From Melaminivora sp034675505 (GTDB taxonomy: Bacteria > Pseudomonadota > Gammaproteobacteria > Burkholderiales > Burkholderiaceae_C), in contig JAUCDD010000006.1 of the NCBI GenBank assembly GCA_034675505.1, positions 47,613 to 111,612 of the forward strand: a stretch of 64,000 nt of DNA, read 5' to 3'. Both the position numbers and the translations under genes were made by a program. Shown here piece after piece: positions 51,300 through 61,386 of this stretch. The stretch's first letter is position 1. The number at the start of each line of letters is the position of its first letter. Under the pieces are notes generated by a model that was given only the letters and a program-made list of their open reading frames with translations, was not told the DNA's origin and did no database searches.

Positions 51300-51935
51300 C
51301 TACAGCGCCATCGACGGCCGCTCGGCCATCTTCGCGCGCCAGCGCAGCAGGTGCGCGTGCCGCTCCTCCTGCGGTTTTTGCTTGACGATGCGCGCGAAGT
51401 CCACCGCCACCACGGCCGTGATGTCGGCGACGCTGAAGCGTCTGCCGGCGACGAATTCGCGGCCATCCAGCCGCGCGTTCAGCATGTCGAAAAAGTGCCC
51501 CACGCGCGCCAGGCCGCGCTCGGCCAGCTGCGGGATCTGCTCGTAGTTGTGGCTGCCCGGCAGCGCCCGCCCGGCCATGGCCGGCGCGCTGTTGCGCAGC
51601 GCCTCGGCGATGGCCATCAGGCCTTCGAACTCGACGCGCCAGTTCCAGCTGGCGATGTCGGCCTTTTCCTCGGGCGTGCTGCCGAAAAGCGGCGGCTCGG
51701 GAAAGCGCGCCTCCAGGTAGGCGGCAATGCCGGCGTTGTCGGCCAGCACCAGGCCGCCTTCGGTACGCAGCGCCGGCACGGTGCACTGCGGGTTGATGCG
51801 GCGAAACGCTTCGCCCAGCTGCTCGCCGCTGCGCAAGTCCACCTGCACGGTGTCGTGGGCGATGCCCTTCTCGGCCAGGAAGATGCGCGCGCGGCGCGGG
51901 CTGGGCGCCGTGGCGCAGTCGTACAGGGTCAGCAT
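51300..51935 (-). CDS. Glutathione S-transferase
   Basis: A 211-residue two-domain transferase. The thioredoxin-like N-terminus MLTLYDCATAPSPRRARIFLAEKG contains the serine/cysteine active-site region, NPQCTVPALRTEGGLVLADNAGIAAYLE is the glutathione-binding cis-proline and ES-type segment, and the all-helical C-terminus follows with FSVADITAVVAVDFAR. It probably conjugates glutathione to electrophiles. A second GST family gene (yghU-like) lies 28 bases upstream on the same strand. Intact here; the right-arm copy has two frameshifts. Confidence 0.9.
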   Translation of the reverse strand: MLTLYDCATAPSPRRARIFLAEKGIAHDTVQVDLRSGEQLGEAFRRINPQCTVPALRTEGGLVLADNAGIAAYLEARFPEPPLFGSTPEEKADIASWNWRVEFEGLMAIAEALRNSAPAMAGRALPGSHNYEQIPQLAERGLARVGHFFDMLNARLDGREFVAGRRFSVADITAVVAVDFARIVKQKPQEERHAHLLRWRAKMAERPSMAL

Positions 51936-51963
51936 GGCTTTTTGTCTCCTGGGGTGGTGCCGC

Positions 51964-52841
51964 TCAGGCAGCGGGGTTCAGCTTGTCCTGGGTGCGGGTG
52001 TCGAAGTCGCTGGCATCGTGGCGCTCGTGCAGCTGGCTCTCGGGCGCGCCGAAGGTGCGGTTGACCTTGCGCCCGCGCTGCACCGCCGGGCGTTTGGCTA
52101 TTGCGTCGGCCCAGCGCAGCACGTGCGTGTACTCGTGCGCCTGCAGGAACTCGCCGGCCTCGTAGAGCTGTCCCTTGGCCAGTGCGCCGTACCAGGGCCA
52201 GGTGGCGATGTCGGCCACGGTGTAGTCGCTGCCCGCCAGGTATTCATGCTCGGCCAGGCGGCGATCAAGCACGTCCATCTGGCGCTTGACCTCCATGGCG
52301 TAGCGGTCGATGGCGTATTCGATCTTGAACGGCGCGTAGGCATAGAAGTGCCCGAAGCCGCCGCCCAGGAAGGGCGTGCTGCCCACCTGCCAGAACAGCC
52401 AGGACAGGCACTCGGCACGTTGCGCAGGATCGGTTGGCAAAAGGCGCTGAACTTCTCCGCCAGGTGCATCAGGATGGCGCCGGACTCGAACACGCGCACG
52501 GGCTGCTGAGGATCGCTGCGGTCCAGCAGCGCGGGGATTTTCGAATTCGGATTGACGCCCACGAAGCCGCTGCCGAACTGCTCGCCCTCGTGGATGCGGA
52601 CCAGCCAGGCGTCGTACTCGGCGCCGGCGTGGCCCAGTGCTAGCAGCTCCTCGAGCATCACGGTCACCTTGACGCCATTGGGCGTGCCCAGCGAATACAG
52701 CTGCATGGGATGGCGGCCCACCGGCAGCTCGCGCTCGTGCGTGGCGCCGGCGATGGGGCGGTTGATGCTGGCGAAGCGGCCGCCACTTTCTTTGTTCCAT
52801 TGCCAGATGGCGGGCGGGGTGTAGGGCGTGAGATCGGTCAT
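51964..52841 (-). pseudogene. yghU: YghU-like glutathione S-transferase / disulfide oxidoreductase (one-base deletion in this copy)
   Basis: When intact this encodes 292 residues: NRPIAGATHERELPVGRHPMQLYSLGTPNGVKVTVMLEELL, NPNSKIPALLD and FESGAILMHLAEKF, then GGGFGHFYAYAPFKIEYAIDRYAMEVKRQMDVLDRRL, the YghU/Ure2-like pattern. YghU reduces disulfides with two bound glutathiones. In this copy the T run in the codons for SAFLP (52439-52442 on the plus strand, four instead of five) is one base short, so the frame breaks at residue 148. The right arm has the full run but a two-base insertion 25 bases later. Combining both copies gives one clean frame (SAFLPTDPAQRAECLSWLFW). Confidence 0.82.
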
Positions 52842-52984
52842 GGCGAAGAGCAAGAGTGGGCGAGAGAACAGGTCTTTTACCCCATGCGTGCGCTGCCCGC
52901 AGCCGCCTGGCGCCAGCGGACGCAGACCAGGCGGCAAGGATGGCTACGGACGTTGTGCGGCTGCATTCGCAAGGTTTTTAGGCT
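52842..52984. other. Left-arm end upstream of the yghU-like gene, no gene seen
   Basis: About 140 bases of genomic-looking sequence upstream of yghU before the adapter-like centre. It should contain the yghU promoter. What lies beyond it in the real chromosome is not in this window. Confidence 0.5.
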
Positions 52985-53040
52985 CTAGTAGCAATACGCA
53001 ACCGAACCAAGTAGAAGGCACATTTACGTATTGCTACTAG
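52985..53040. other. Palindrome centre resembling two head-to-head Oxford Nanopore adapter strands
   Basis: Positions 52991-53012 agree at 19 of 22 bases with the bottom strand of the standard nanopore ligation (Y) adapter as I remember it, which begins GCAATACGTAACTG; here it reads GCAATACGCAACCG. Positions 53025-53035, TACGTATTGCT, are identical to the 3' end of the adapter top strand, which is followed directly by insert. The bases between (53013-53024) match the adapter poorly, as expected for a low-quality junction. Arms start on either side at TAGTA/TACTA. The stretch is not genomic. Confidence 0.85.
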
Positions 53041-53183
53041 AGCCTAAAAACCTTGCGAATGCAGCCGCACAACGTCCGTAGCCATCCTTGCCGCCTGGTC
53101 TGCGTCCGCTGGCGCCAGGCGGCTGCGGGCAGCGCACGCATGGGGTAAAAGACCTGTTCTCTCGCCCACTCTTGCTCTTCGCC

Positions 53184-54064
53184 ATGACCGATCTCACGCC
53201 CTACACCCCGCCCGCCATCTGGCAATGGAACAAAGAAAGTGGCGGCCGCTTCGCCAGCATCAACCGCCCCATCGCCGGCGCCACGCACGAGCGCGAGCTG
53301 CCGGTGGGCCGCCATCCCATGCAGCTGTATTCGCTGGGCACGCCCAATGGCGTCAAGGTGACCGTGATGCTCGAGGAGCTGCTAGCACTGGGCCACGCCG
53401 GCGCCGAGTACGACGCCTGGCTGGTCCGCATCCACGAGGGCGAGCAGTTCGGCAGCGGCTTCGTGGGCGTCAATCCGAATTCGAAAATCCCCGCGCTGCT
53501 GGACCGCAGCGATCCTCAGCAGCCCGTGCGCGTGTTCGAGTCCGGCGCCATCCTGATGCACCTGGCGGAGAAGTTCAGCGCCTTTTTGCCAACCGATCCT
53601 GCGCGCAACGTGCCGAGTGCCTGTCCTGGCTGTTCTGGCAGGTGGGCAGCACGCCCTTCCTGGGCGGCGGCTTCGGGCACTTCTATGCCTACGCGCCGTT
53701 CAAGATCGAATACGCCATCGACCGCTACGCCATGGAGGTCAAGCGCCAGATGGACGTGCTTGATCGCCGCCTGGCCGAGCATGAATACCTGGCGGGCAGC
53801 GACTACACCGTGGCCGACATCGCCACCTGGCCCTGGTACGGCGCACTGGCCAAGGGACAGCTCTACGAGGCCGGCGAGTTCCTGCAGGCGCACGAGTACA
53901 CGCACGTGCTGCGCTGGGCCGACGCAATAGCCAAACGCCCGGCGGTGCAGCGCGGGCGCAAGGTCAACCGCACCTTCGGCGCGCCCGAGAGCCAGCTGCA
54001 CGAGCGCCACGATGCCAGCGACTTCGACACCCGCACCCAGGACAAGCTGAACCCCGCTGCCTGA
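53184..54064 (+). pseudogene. yghU: Right-arm copy of the yghU-like gene (two-base insertion)
   Basis: Mirror copy of 51964-52841. The T run that is short in the left arm is complete here (CCTTTTTGCC), but an extra GC at about 53601-53606 (CCTGCGCGCAACG against CCTGCGCAACG) shifts the frame, so this copy too is broken. Length is 881 bases against 879 for the reconstructed gene. Confidence 0.8.
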
Positions 54065-54092
54065 GCGGCACCACCCCAGGAGACAAAAAGCC

Positions 54093-54727
54093 ATGCTGAC
54101 CCTGTACGACTGCGCCACGGCGCCCAGCCCGCGCCGCGCGCGCATCTTCCTGGCCGAGAAGGGCATCGCCCACGACACCGTGCAGGTGGACTTGCGCAGC
54201 GGCGAGCAGCTGGGCGAAGCGTTTCGCCGCATCAACCCGCAGTGCACCGTGCCGGCGCTGCGTACCGAAGGCGGCCTGGTGCTGGCCGACAACGCCGGCA
54301 TTGCCGCCTACCTGGAGGCGCGCTTTCCCGAGCCGCCGCTTCGGCAGCACGCCCGAGGAAAGGGCCGACATCGCCAGCTGGAACTGGCGCGTCGAGTTCG
54401 AAGGCCTGATGGCCATCGCCGAGGCGCTGCGCAGCAGCGCGCCGGCCATGGCCGGGCGGGCGCTGCCGGGCAGCCACAACTACGGAGCAGATCCCGCAGC
54501 TGGCCGAGCGCGGCCTGGCGCGCGTGGGGCACTTTTTCGACATGCTGAACGCGCGGCTGGATGGCCGCGAATTCGTCGCCGGCAGACGCTTCAGCGTCGC
54601 CGACATCACGGCCGTGGTGGCGGTGGACTTCGCGCGCATCGTCAAGCAAAAACCGCAGGAGGAGCGGCACGCGCACCTGCTGCGCTGGCGCGCGAAGATG
54701 GCCGAGCGGCCGTCGATGGCGCTGTAG
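54093..54727 (+). pseudogene. Right-arm copy of the glutathione S-transferase (two indels)
   Basis: Mirror copy of the intact gene at 51300-51935. Two T are missing at about 54340-54342 (CCGCTTCGG against CCGCTTTTCGG) and a G is added near 54485 (CTACGGAGCAG). The reading frame is lost between residues 83 and 131, then regained at neither end as one protein. Confidence 0.8.
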
Positions 54728-55045
54728 CCCGGCCCATACGCTTTTCGGCGGGCGAAGGCGCAGCGCTCACAGCCCAGTTGTCGGACGAAGCCGGCGAATG
54801 CCGCGTTTTGCTTGAATGCGGCCGCGTTCGACGCGACCATGGGGCCAGCCGAGCAGCACGTCTGCAACTGCCTGCGCACCCACCCGGCGTTGCCGCGCAG
54901 CGCCCCGCCTTGCACACGCCAAGCCCGGCACCTGCACGCCCCCTGCCCCGTTCGGGGTCGCGTGCAGGTCTCGGGAGCGTCCCCTGTTCCGCCACGCGGC
55001 GGGCGCATGGCACTCCCTTGCGTCAATCGACCTGAAGGAGCTGCC

Positions 55046-55408
55046 ATGACTCTCGCCGTACTTCTCTGGACCGCCATCACCCTGCTGGGCCTCGCCGCCG
55101 CAGGGGGCCTGATCATGGCGGGCATACGCCTGTCGGCCGACCACAACCCGCCCGCATGGCTGGCCATGGCGCACGGCCTGCTGGCCGCGGCGGGCCTGAC
55201 GCTGCTGCTGTTCGGCGCCTTCACCGTCGGCCTGCCACGGTTTGCGCTGTGGGCCGTGGTGCTGCTGGTCATCGCCTCGCTGGGCGGCCTGCTGTTGAAC
55301 CTGGGCTACCAGGAAAAGCGCCAGCTGCTGCCCAAGCCCATCATCTACGTGCACGCCCTGATCGCGGTGGCGGGCTTCGTGCTGCTCGTCATCGCGGCGC
55401 TGGAGTAG
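55046..55408 (+). CDS. Right-arm copy of the four-helix membrane protein (intact)
   Basis: Identical in length (120 residues) to the gene at 50620-50982, with the same AAGGAG before the ATG. It is a mirror duplicate and probably not a second gene in the organism. Confidence 0.7.
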   Translation: MTLAVLLWTAITLLGLAAAGGLIMAGIRLSADHNPPAWLAMAHGLLAAAGLTLLLFGAFTVGLPRFALWAVVLLVIASLGGLLLNLGYQEKRQLLPKPIIYVHALIAVAGFVLLVIAALE

Positions 55409-56105
55409 CTTCGCGCGCCAGGACACCGGCGAGCAGGGTGTCGATGCACTGCTGCGCGATCTGCTCGGGCGAGAGGCTTCCGCCCGCCTGGTACCAGCGG
55501 CCAATCCAGCTCAAGGCGCCCGCGATCACGAAGGCCGTCAGCTTCGGGTCGCAAGGCGCCAGCAAACCCTCCTGCGCCCCTTGCGCCACCAAGCGGCGAA
55601 ACGCCAGGTCGATCTCGGATTTCAGCCGCCGCAGCTCGGTGCGGGCCGGCTCGGGCACTTCCTCGTCGCCCACGCGGATCAGGCACATGCCAAAGGGTTG
55701 CATGACGATGCCGGCGTACACCTGCATGCACGCGCGCAGCTGCTCCAGCGCGTTGCCGCCGGCGGCGCGCGAGGCCTCGATGCCGGCCAGCGTCATGTCC
55801 AGGCCCTTGCTCACGCAGGCCAGCAGGATCTCGTCCTTGTTCTTGACGTAGTAGTACAGCGTGGGCTTGCTCACGTGCAGCCGCGCGGCGATGTCGTCCA
55901 GCGAGGTGGCGTGGAAGCCCCGCTCGTTGAACAGCTCGGCGGCGGTGGTCAGCACGGCGTTGCGCTTGGCCTCGCGCTGGCGCTGGCGGTCGTCTGCGGC
56001 GGCCCAGGGCGACGGGGCGGCGGCGGGCGCGGCGCGCCTGCGTGCCGGCGCCTTGGCAGCTGGCGCGCCGCTGCCGGCGGGTTGTCGGGGTGTGGTCGGT
56101 GCCAT
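55389..56105 (-). CDS. TetR/AcrR family transcriptional regulator (intact copy, right arm)
   Basis: A 238-residue regulator. After a Pro/Ala-rich N-terminus, the TetR helix-turn-helix is clear: KRNAVLTTAAELFNERGFHATSLDDIAARLHVSKPTLYYYVKNKDEIL. The ligand domain includes MQPFGMCLIRVGDEEVPEPARTELRRLKSEIDLAF, and the end reads IAGALSWIGRWYQAGGSLSPEQIAQQCIDTLLAGVL, as in fatty-acid-type TetR regulators. It is divergent from livG and likely represses the liv-ligase-hydratase set until an acyl-CoA or acid binds. This is the correct version of the frame that is broken at 49922-50639. Confidence 0.85.
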   Translation of the reverse strand: MAPTTPRQPAGSGAPAAKAPARRRAAPAAAPSPWAAADDRQRQREAKRNAVLTTAAELFNERGFHATSLDDIAARLHVSKPTLYYYVKNKDEILLACVSKGLDMTLAGIEASRAAGGNALEQLRACMQVYAGIVMQPFGMCLIRVGDEEVPEPARTELRRLKSEIDLAFRRLVAQGAQEGLLAPCDPKLTAFVIAGALSWIGRWYQAGGSLSPEQIAQQCIDTLLAGVLAREATPAPR

Positions 56106-56237
56106 ATGGGTAACCCTGGTGGGCGGGTAAATCCCGATGCCGCTGCAGCGCGGCAACCTCAAGAATCTACTCCAAAGTAACCAGTCTACGCATCAGTAAA
56201 CCCTTGCTGATTGCGCACAAACCCCTAGAGGACACCG

Positions 56238-57117
56238 ATGGAGACAAGCCCCGCGCCCGGCATGCAGGCCGCCGCCCCGCCGCTGTTGCAGGTGGACGGC
56301 GTGACGCTGGCCTTTGGCGGCGTGCGCGCGCTCTCGGGCGTGGGCTTTGGCGTGCAGCGCGGCTCGATCACCGCCGTCATCGGCCCCAACGGCGCGGGCA
56401 AGACCTCGCTGTTCAACACGATTTCGGGCTTCTCACCGCCCCACGGCCGGCAGCATCCGGTTCAAAGGCCAGGACATCACCCGCACCCCGCCGCCCGAGC
56501 GCGCGCGGCTGGGCCTGGCGCGCAGCTTCCAGAACATCGCGCTGTTCCGCGGCATGACGGTGCTGGACAACATCAAGCTCGGCCGCCACGCGCACCTGAA
56601 GACCAATGTGCTGGACGCCCTGCTGTACGTCGGCCGCGCGCGCCGCGAAGAAGCCGAGCTGCGCCGCGACATCGAGGAGCGCATCATCGACTTCCTGGAA
56701 ATCGACCACATCCGCCACGCCCCCGTCGCCGCCCTGCCCTACGGCCTGCAAAAGCGCGTCCAGATGGCCCGGGCCCTGGCCATGCAGCCCGAAGTGCTGA
56801 TGCTCGATGAACCTGTGGCCGGCATGAACCGCGAGGAGACCGAGGACATGGCGCGCTTCATCCTGGACGTGCGCGCCGAGTGGGGCGCCACGGTGCTGAT
56901 GGTCGAGCACGACATGGGCATGGTGATGGACCTGTCGGACCACGTGGTGGTGCTGAACTTCGGCCAGGTCATCGCCCAGGGCACGCCGGCCGTGGTGCAG
57001 GCCGACCCGGAGGTGGCGCGCGCCTATCTCGGCTCGGGCGACGTGGGCGCGCTGCGCGCCAAGCTGCAGGCCGCCGCCGGGCGCGCGCCCGCACCCGCTG
57101 CACAGGGGGCCGCATGA
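56238..57117 (+). pseudogene. livG: Right-arm copy of livG (one-base insertion)
   Basis: Mirror copy of 48911-49789 with an extra C at about 56433 (GGCTTCTCACCG against GGCTTCTACCG), which shifts the frame after NTISGF. One conservative substitution (KRVQMARAL for KRVEMARAL) is also present. See the left-arm entry for function. Confidence 0.82.
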
Positions 57118-57997
57118 TGGATTGGGCGTACCTGTTCGAGATCAGCCTCACCGGCATCGCCAGCGGCGGGCTGTACGCGCTGGCCGCCCTGGCCTTCGTC
57201 ATGGTCTACAAGGCCACGCGGGTGGTGAACATCGCCATCGGCGAGATGCTGATGGCCGGGGCCTATCTGTTCTTCACCTTCGCGGCCATGTGGTCGCTGC
57301 CGCTGTGGCTGGCCATCCCCGCTGCCGTGCTGGCCAGCGGGCTGCTGGGCGCCGTCATCGAGCGCACCATGATCCGCCCGCTGCTGGGCGAGCCGCCGAT
57401 CTCGGCCTTCATGGTCACGGTGGGACTGGGTTCCGTGCTGGTCGGGCTGGCGGAGCTGGCCTGGAGCGCCGACCAGCGCCGCCTGCCGGACTTCATGCCC
57501 ACCAAGCCCATCATGATCGGCGAGGCCTTCGTGGCGCCCAAGGTGTTCTGGGGGCGCGGTCGATCGCCGCCGTGTTCATCGCCGCCGTGCTGCTGGTGTT
57601 CCGCTACTGGCGCGGCGGGGTGGCGCTGCGCGCCACGGCCAGCGACCAGGGGGCGGCGTACTCGGTGGGCATCAACGTGCCGCGCGTGTTCTCGCTGGCC
57701 TGGGTGGTCTCCGCCATGCTGGCCGCGGTGTCCGGGATCATCGTCGGCTCCATCGGCGGCATCTCGTCTTCCATGGGCGTGTTCGGCCTGTCGGTGCTGG
57801 TGGTCGTGATCGTCGGCGGGCTCGATAGCGTGCTGGGCGCGCTGGTCGCCGGCGTGCTGGTCGGCCTGGTGGAGGCGCTGGCCGGCGCCTACCTGGGCGG
57901 CGAATACAAGCTGCTGGCGACCTTCATCGTGCTGGTGGCCATCCTGATGGCGCGGCCCTATGGCCTGTTCGGCACGCGGGAGATCGAAAGACTATGA
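57114..57997 (+). pseudogene. livH: Right-arm copy of livH (two one-base insertions)
   Basis: Mirror copy of 48033-48914. An extra G in a homopolymer at about 57549-57554 (TTCTGGGGGCGCGG against TTCTGGGGCGCGG) and an extra G at about 57563 (GGTCGATCGCC against GGTCATCGCC) break the frame after APKVFWG. Confidence 0.82.
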
Positions 57998-58158
57998 GGC
58001 TCACTCTGACTTGCTCCTTCCCCCTCTGGGGAAGGCAGGGATGGGGGCAGGCCCACAGTGGGCGCGGAACTTGGTCCCTCAACCGTCGCTGGCCCCCACC
58101 CCAGCCCTCCCCCAGAGGGGGAGGGAGCCCACCCAGACACTCCTCACTCCCCACTGAC

Positions 58159-59197
58159 ATGCGCATCGGAACCTTCAAGGAAAGCTACGTCGCCGACGCC
58201 GCGCTGTTCGACTCGCGCACGCAGCACGTCTGGCTGGGCATTGCAGCCGCGCTGCTCGTCGCCTTCCCCTTCGTCGCCAGCGACTACTGGCTCTACCTGG
58301 CCTGCCTGATCGCCATCAACGTCGCCAGCAGCACGGGGCTGAACATCCTCACCGGCTACACGGGGCTGGTCAGCCTGGGGCAGGCGGCGTTCATGGGGCT
58401 GGGCGCGTACACGGTGGCGATCCTGCAGGCGCGCTGGGGCACGCCGTTGCTGCTGAACCTGTTGGCCGGCGGCTTCGTCGCCATGCTGGGCGGCATGGTG
58501 GTGGGGATTCCGTCGCTGCGCGTCAAGGGGCTGTACCTGGCCATCGTGACCATCGCAGCGTTGTTCATCGCGCACTTTTTGTTCGCCAACTTCTCCATCA
58601 CCGGCGGCACGGCCGGGCTGTCCATGCAGCCAGGCCAACTGTTCGGCGCCGTGCTCGACACCTCGTTTCGCCTGTACTGGCTGATCGTTCCCGTCACCGT
58701 GCTGATGCTGCTGGGCGCGGCGAACCTGTTTCGCACGCGCATCGGCCGCGCCTTCATCGCGATTCGCGACCGCGACATCTCGGCCGAGGTGCTGGGCATT
58801 CCGCTGCTGCAATACAAGCTGCTGTCGTTCGGCCTGTCGTCGTTCTACGCCGGCGTGGCCGGCGGGCTGTGGGCGTATTTCTTCCGCGTGGTGACGCCCG
58901 AGAGCTTTCCGCTGTCGCTGTCGATCTTCTTCCTGGCCGCCATCATCGTCGGCGGCATGGGCTCGATCCTGGGCGGCGTGCTGGGCGCGGCGTTCATGAC
59001 GCTGGCGCCCGAAGTGCTCAAAGCTGATCGTCGATCTGCTGCCCGGCGGCACGGATCTGACGGTGTTCCTCTCGCCCGTGCGCCTGGTGATTTTTGGCGC
59101 GCTGATCATCGGTTTTCTGGTCTTCGAGCCGCTGGGGCTCGCAGAAATGTGGCGCCGCACGCGCCGGTTCTTCCACCTGTGGCCCTTCCGCAATTGA
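58159..59197 (+). pseudogene. livM: Right-arm copy of livM (one-base insertion)
   Basis: Mirror copy of 46832-47869. An extra A at about 59021-59023 (GCTCAAAGCTGATC against GCTCAAGCTGATC) shifts the frame near residue 288 and makes a false read-through fusion with livK. Several substitutions are also present (GGMGSILG, GAAFMTLAPE). Confidence 0.82.
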
Positions 59198-59223
59198 CCC
59201 ACCCCGCAAACCAGGAGACAGAC

Positions 59224-60411
59224 ATGGCACAGCAACGCATTTCCACCCGCCGCCGCAGCATCATGCTCACGGCCGCAGCCGCCGGCGCGGCAGCGCTCAC
59301 CCAGCCGCTGTCGGTGCTGGCCCAGGGCGCCGACGAGATCGTCATCGGCGGCTCCATCCCCATGAAATGCGTGTTCGCCTTTGCCGGCGTGGGCATCAAT
59401 GCCGGCATCCAGGACTACGTGAAGATCGTCAACGACGCCGGCGGCATCAAGGGCCGCAAGGTGAAATACGTGCCCGAGGACACGGGCTACAAGGTCGACG
59501 TGTCGGTGGCCGCGTTCAAGAAGATCACCAGCCAGAACAAGGTGAATCTGTACTACGGCGACTCCACCGGCTTTGCCAAGACCATCAACCCCGAGCTGGA
59601 CCGCAACGGCAACATCCTCATGGCCGGCGCCTCGTTCGCCACCGAGCTGAACGACCCCAAGAAGTACCCGCACCAGTTCCTGGTCGGGCCGGACTACACC
59701 GAGATGTTCGGCATCCTGCTCAAGCACATCGCCAAGGAAAAGCCGGGCGCCAAGGTGGCCTTCGTCTATTCCGACTCCGAGTTCGGCCGCGACCCCATCG
59801 ACTCCAGCGAGGCGCTGGCCAAGAAGCTGGGCCTGTCGGTGCCCGTCAAGATCATGACGCCCGCCGGCAGCGTGGACGTGTCCACCGAGGTCATCAAGCT
59901 GCGCCGCGCCGCGCCCGACTACACCATCTTCCACGGCTACATCCTGGCGCCCATCCCCGAGTTCATCACCCAGGGCAAGCAGCAGGGCATGACCAGCAAG
60001 TGGATGGGTACCTTCTGGACCATGGACAGCTCCACCGTCATGAAGATGGGCCCGGACGGCGAGGGCTTCATGGGCCTCATGCCCTACCGCTACTACTACG
60101 ACACCGAAAAGGCGCCGATGCTGGAAAAGATCCGCGCCATGCGCCCGGAGTACCAGAGCACGGCCTACACCCAGGGCTTCCTGGCCGCGATGCTGTTCCT
60201 GGAGTCGGCCAAGCGCACGCTGGAGGCGAACAAGCCGCTCACCGGCGACAACTTGAAGGCCGCGCTGAACTCCATCAAGGACTTCGACACCGGCGGACTG
60301 ATCGGCGTGCCGATCACCATCAGCGGCAACTCCATCCCCGTGGGCCGGGTGTACCGCGCGGACATGAAGGCGCAAAAAATGGTTGCCGCCTCCGACTGGA
60401 TCAAGCTCTGA
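59224..60411 (+). CDS. livK: Branched-chain amino acid-type ABC substrate-binding protein LivK (intact copy, right arm)
   Basis: A 395-residue periplasmic binding protein. The signal region STRRRSIMLTAAAAGAAALTQPLSVLAQG has a twin-arginine-like pattern and a cleavage site near residue 34. The mature part is type I periplasmic binding fold: IVIGGSIPM, INAGIQDYVKIVNDAGGIKGRKVKYVPEDTGY, NILMAGASFATELNDPKKYPHQFLVGPDYTEMFG, IFHGYILAPIPEFITQGKQQG. It delivers the solute to LivHM. Substitutions against the left copy include PMKC for PMTG at residues 46-48, where the left-arm reading looks more like the family, so even this intact copy may hold errors. Confidence 0.87.
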   Translation: MAQQRISTRRRSIMLTAAAAGAAALTQPLSVLAQGADEIVIGGSIPMKCVFAFAGVGINAGIQDYVKIVNDAGGIKGRKVKYVPEDTGYKVDVSVAAFKKITSQNKVNLYYGDSTGFAKTINPELDRNGNILMAGASFATELNDPKKYPHQFLVGPDYTEMFGILLKHIAKEKPGAKVAFVYSDSEFGRDPIDSSEALAKKLGLSVPVKIMTPAGSVDVSTEVIKLRRAAPDYTIFHGYILAPIPEFITQGKQQGMTSKWMGTFWTMDSSTVMKMGPDGEGFMGLMPYRYYYDTEKAPMLEKIRAMRPEYQSTAYTQGFLAAMLFLESAKRTLEANKPLTGDNLKAALNSIKDFDTGGLIGVPITISGNSIPVGRVYRADMKAQKMVAASDWIKL

Positions 60412-60414
60412 CCC

Positions 60415-60545
60415 TTTCTGCTCCCTCCCCTTCTGGGGGAGGGTTGGGGTGGGGGCCAGCGACGGTCGCAGCTCCCAGGCGTCCTGCCCATCGCCCGCCG
60501 GCCCCCATCTCCGCCTTCCCCAAAGGGGGAAGGAACAAAAGCTGC
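60415..60545. repeat. Right-arm copy of the GC-rich palindrome in the livK-livF spacer
   Basis: Mirror of 45480-45612: CTCCCCTTCTGGGGGAGGG and TTGGGGTGGGGGCC facing GGCCCCCATCTCCGCCTTCCCC and AAAGGGGGAAGGA. Confidence 0.55.
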
Positions 60546-60559
60546 CCCCGCACATCGCC

Positions 60560-61382
<823 letters not shown>

Positions 61383-61386
<4 letters not shown>

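Noticed and set aside
57994..60411. An 805-residue permease-binding protein fusion
   Set aside because: It is livM read through an extra A at about 59,021 into livK; the left arm shows livM ending normally with its own stop.
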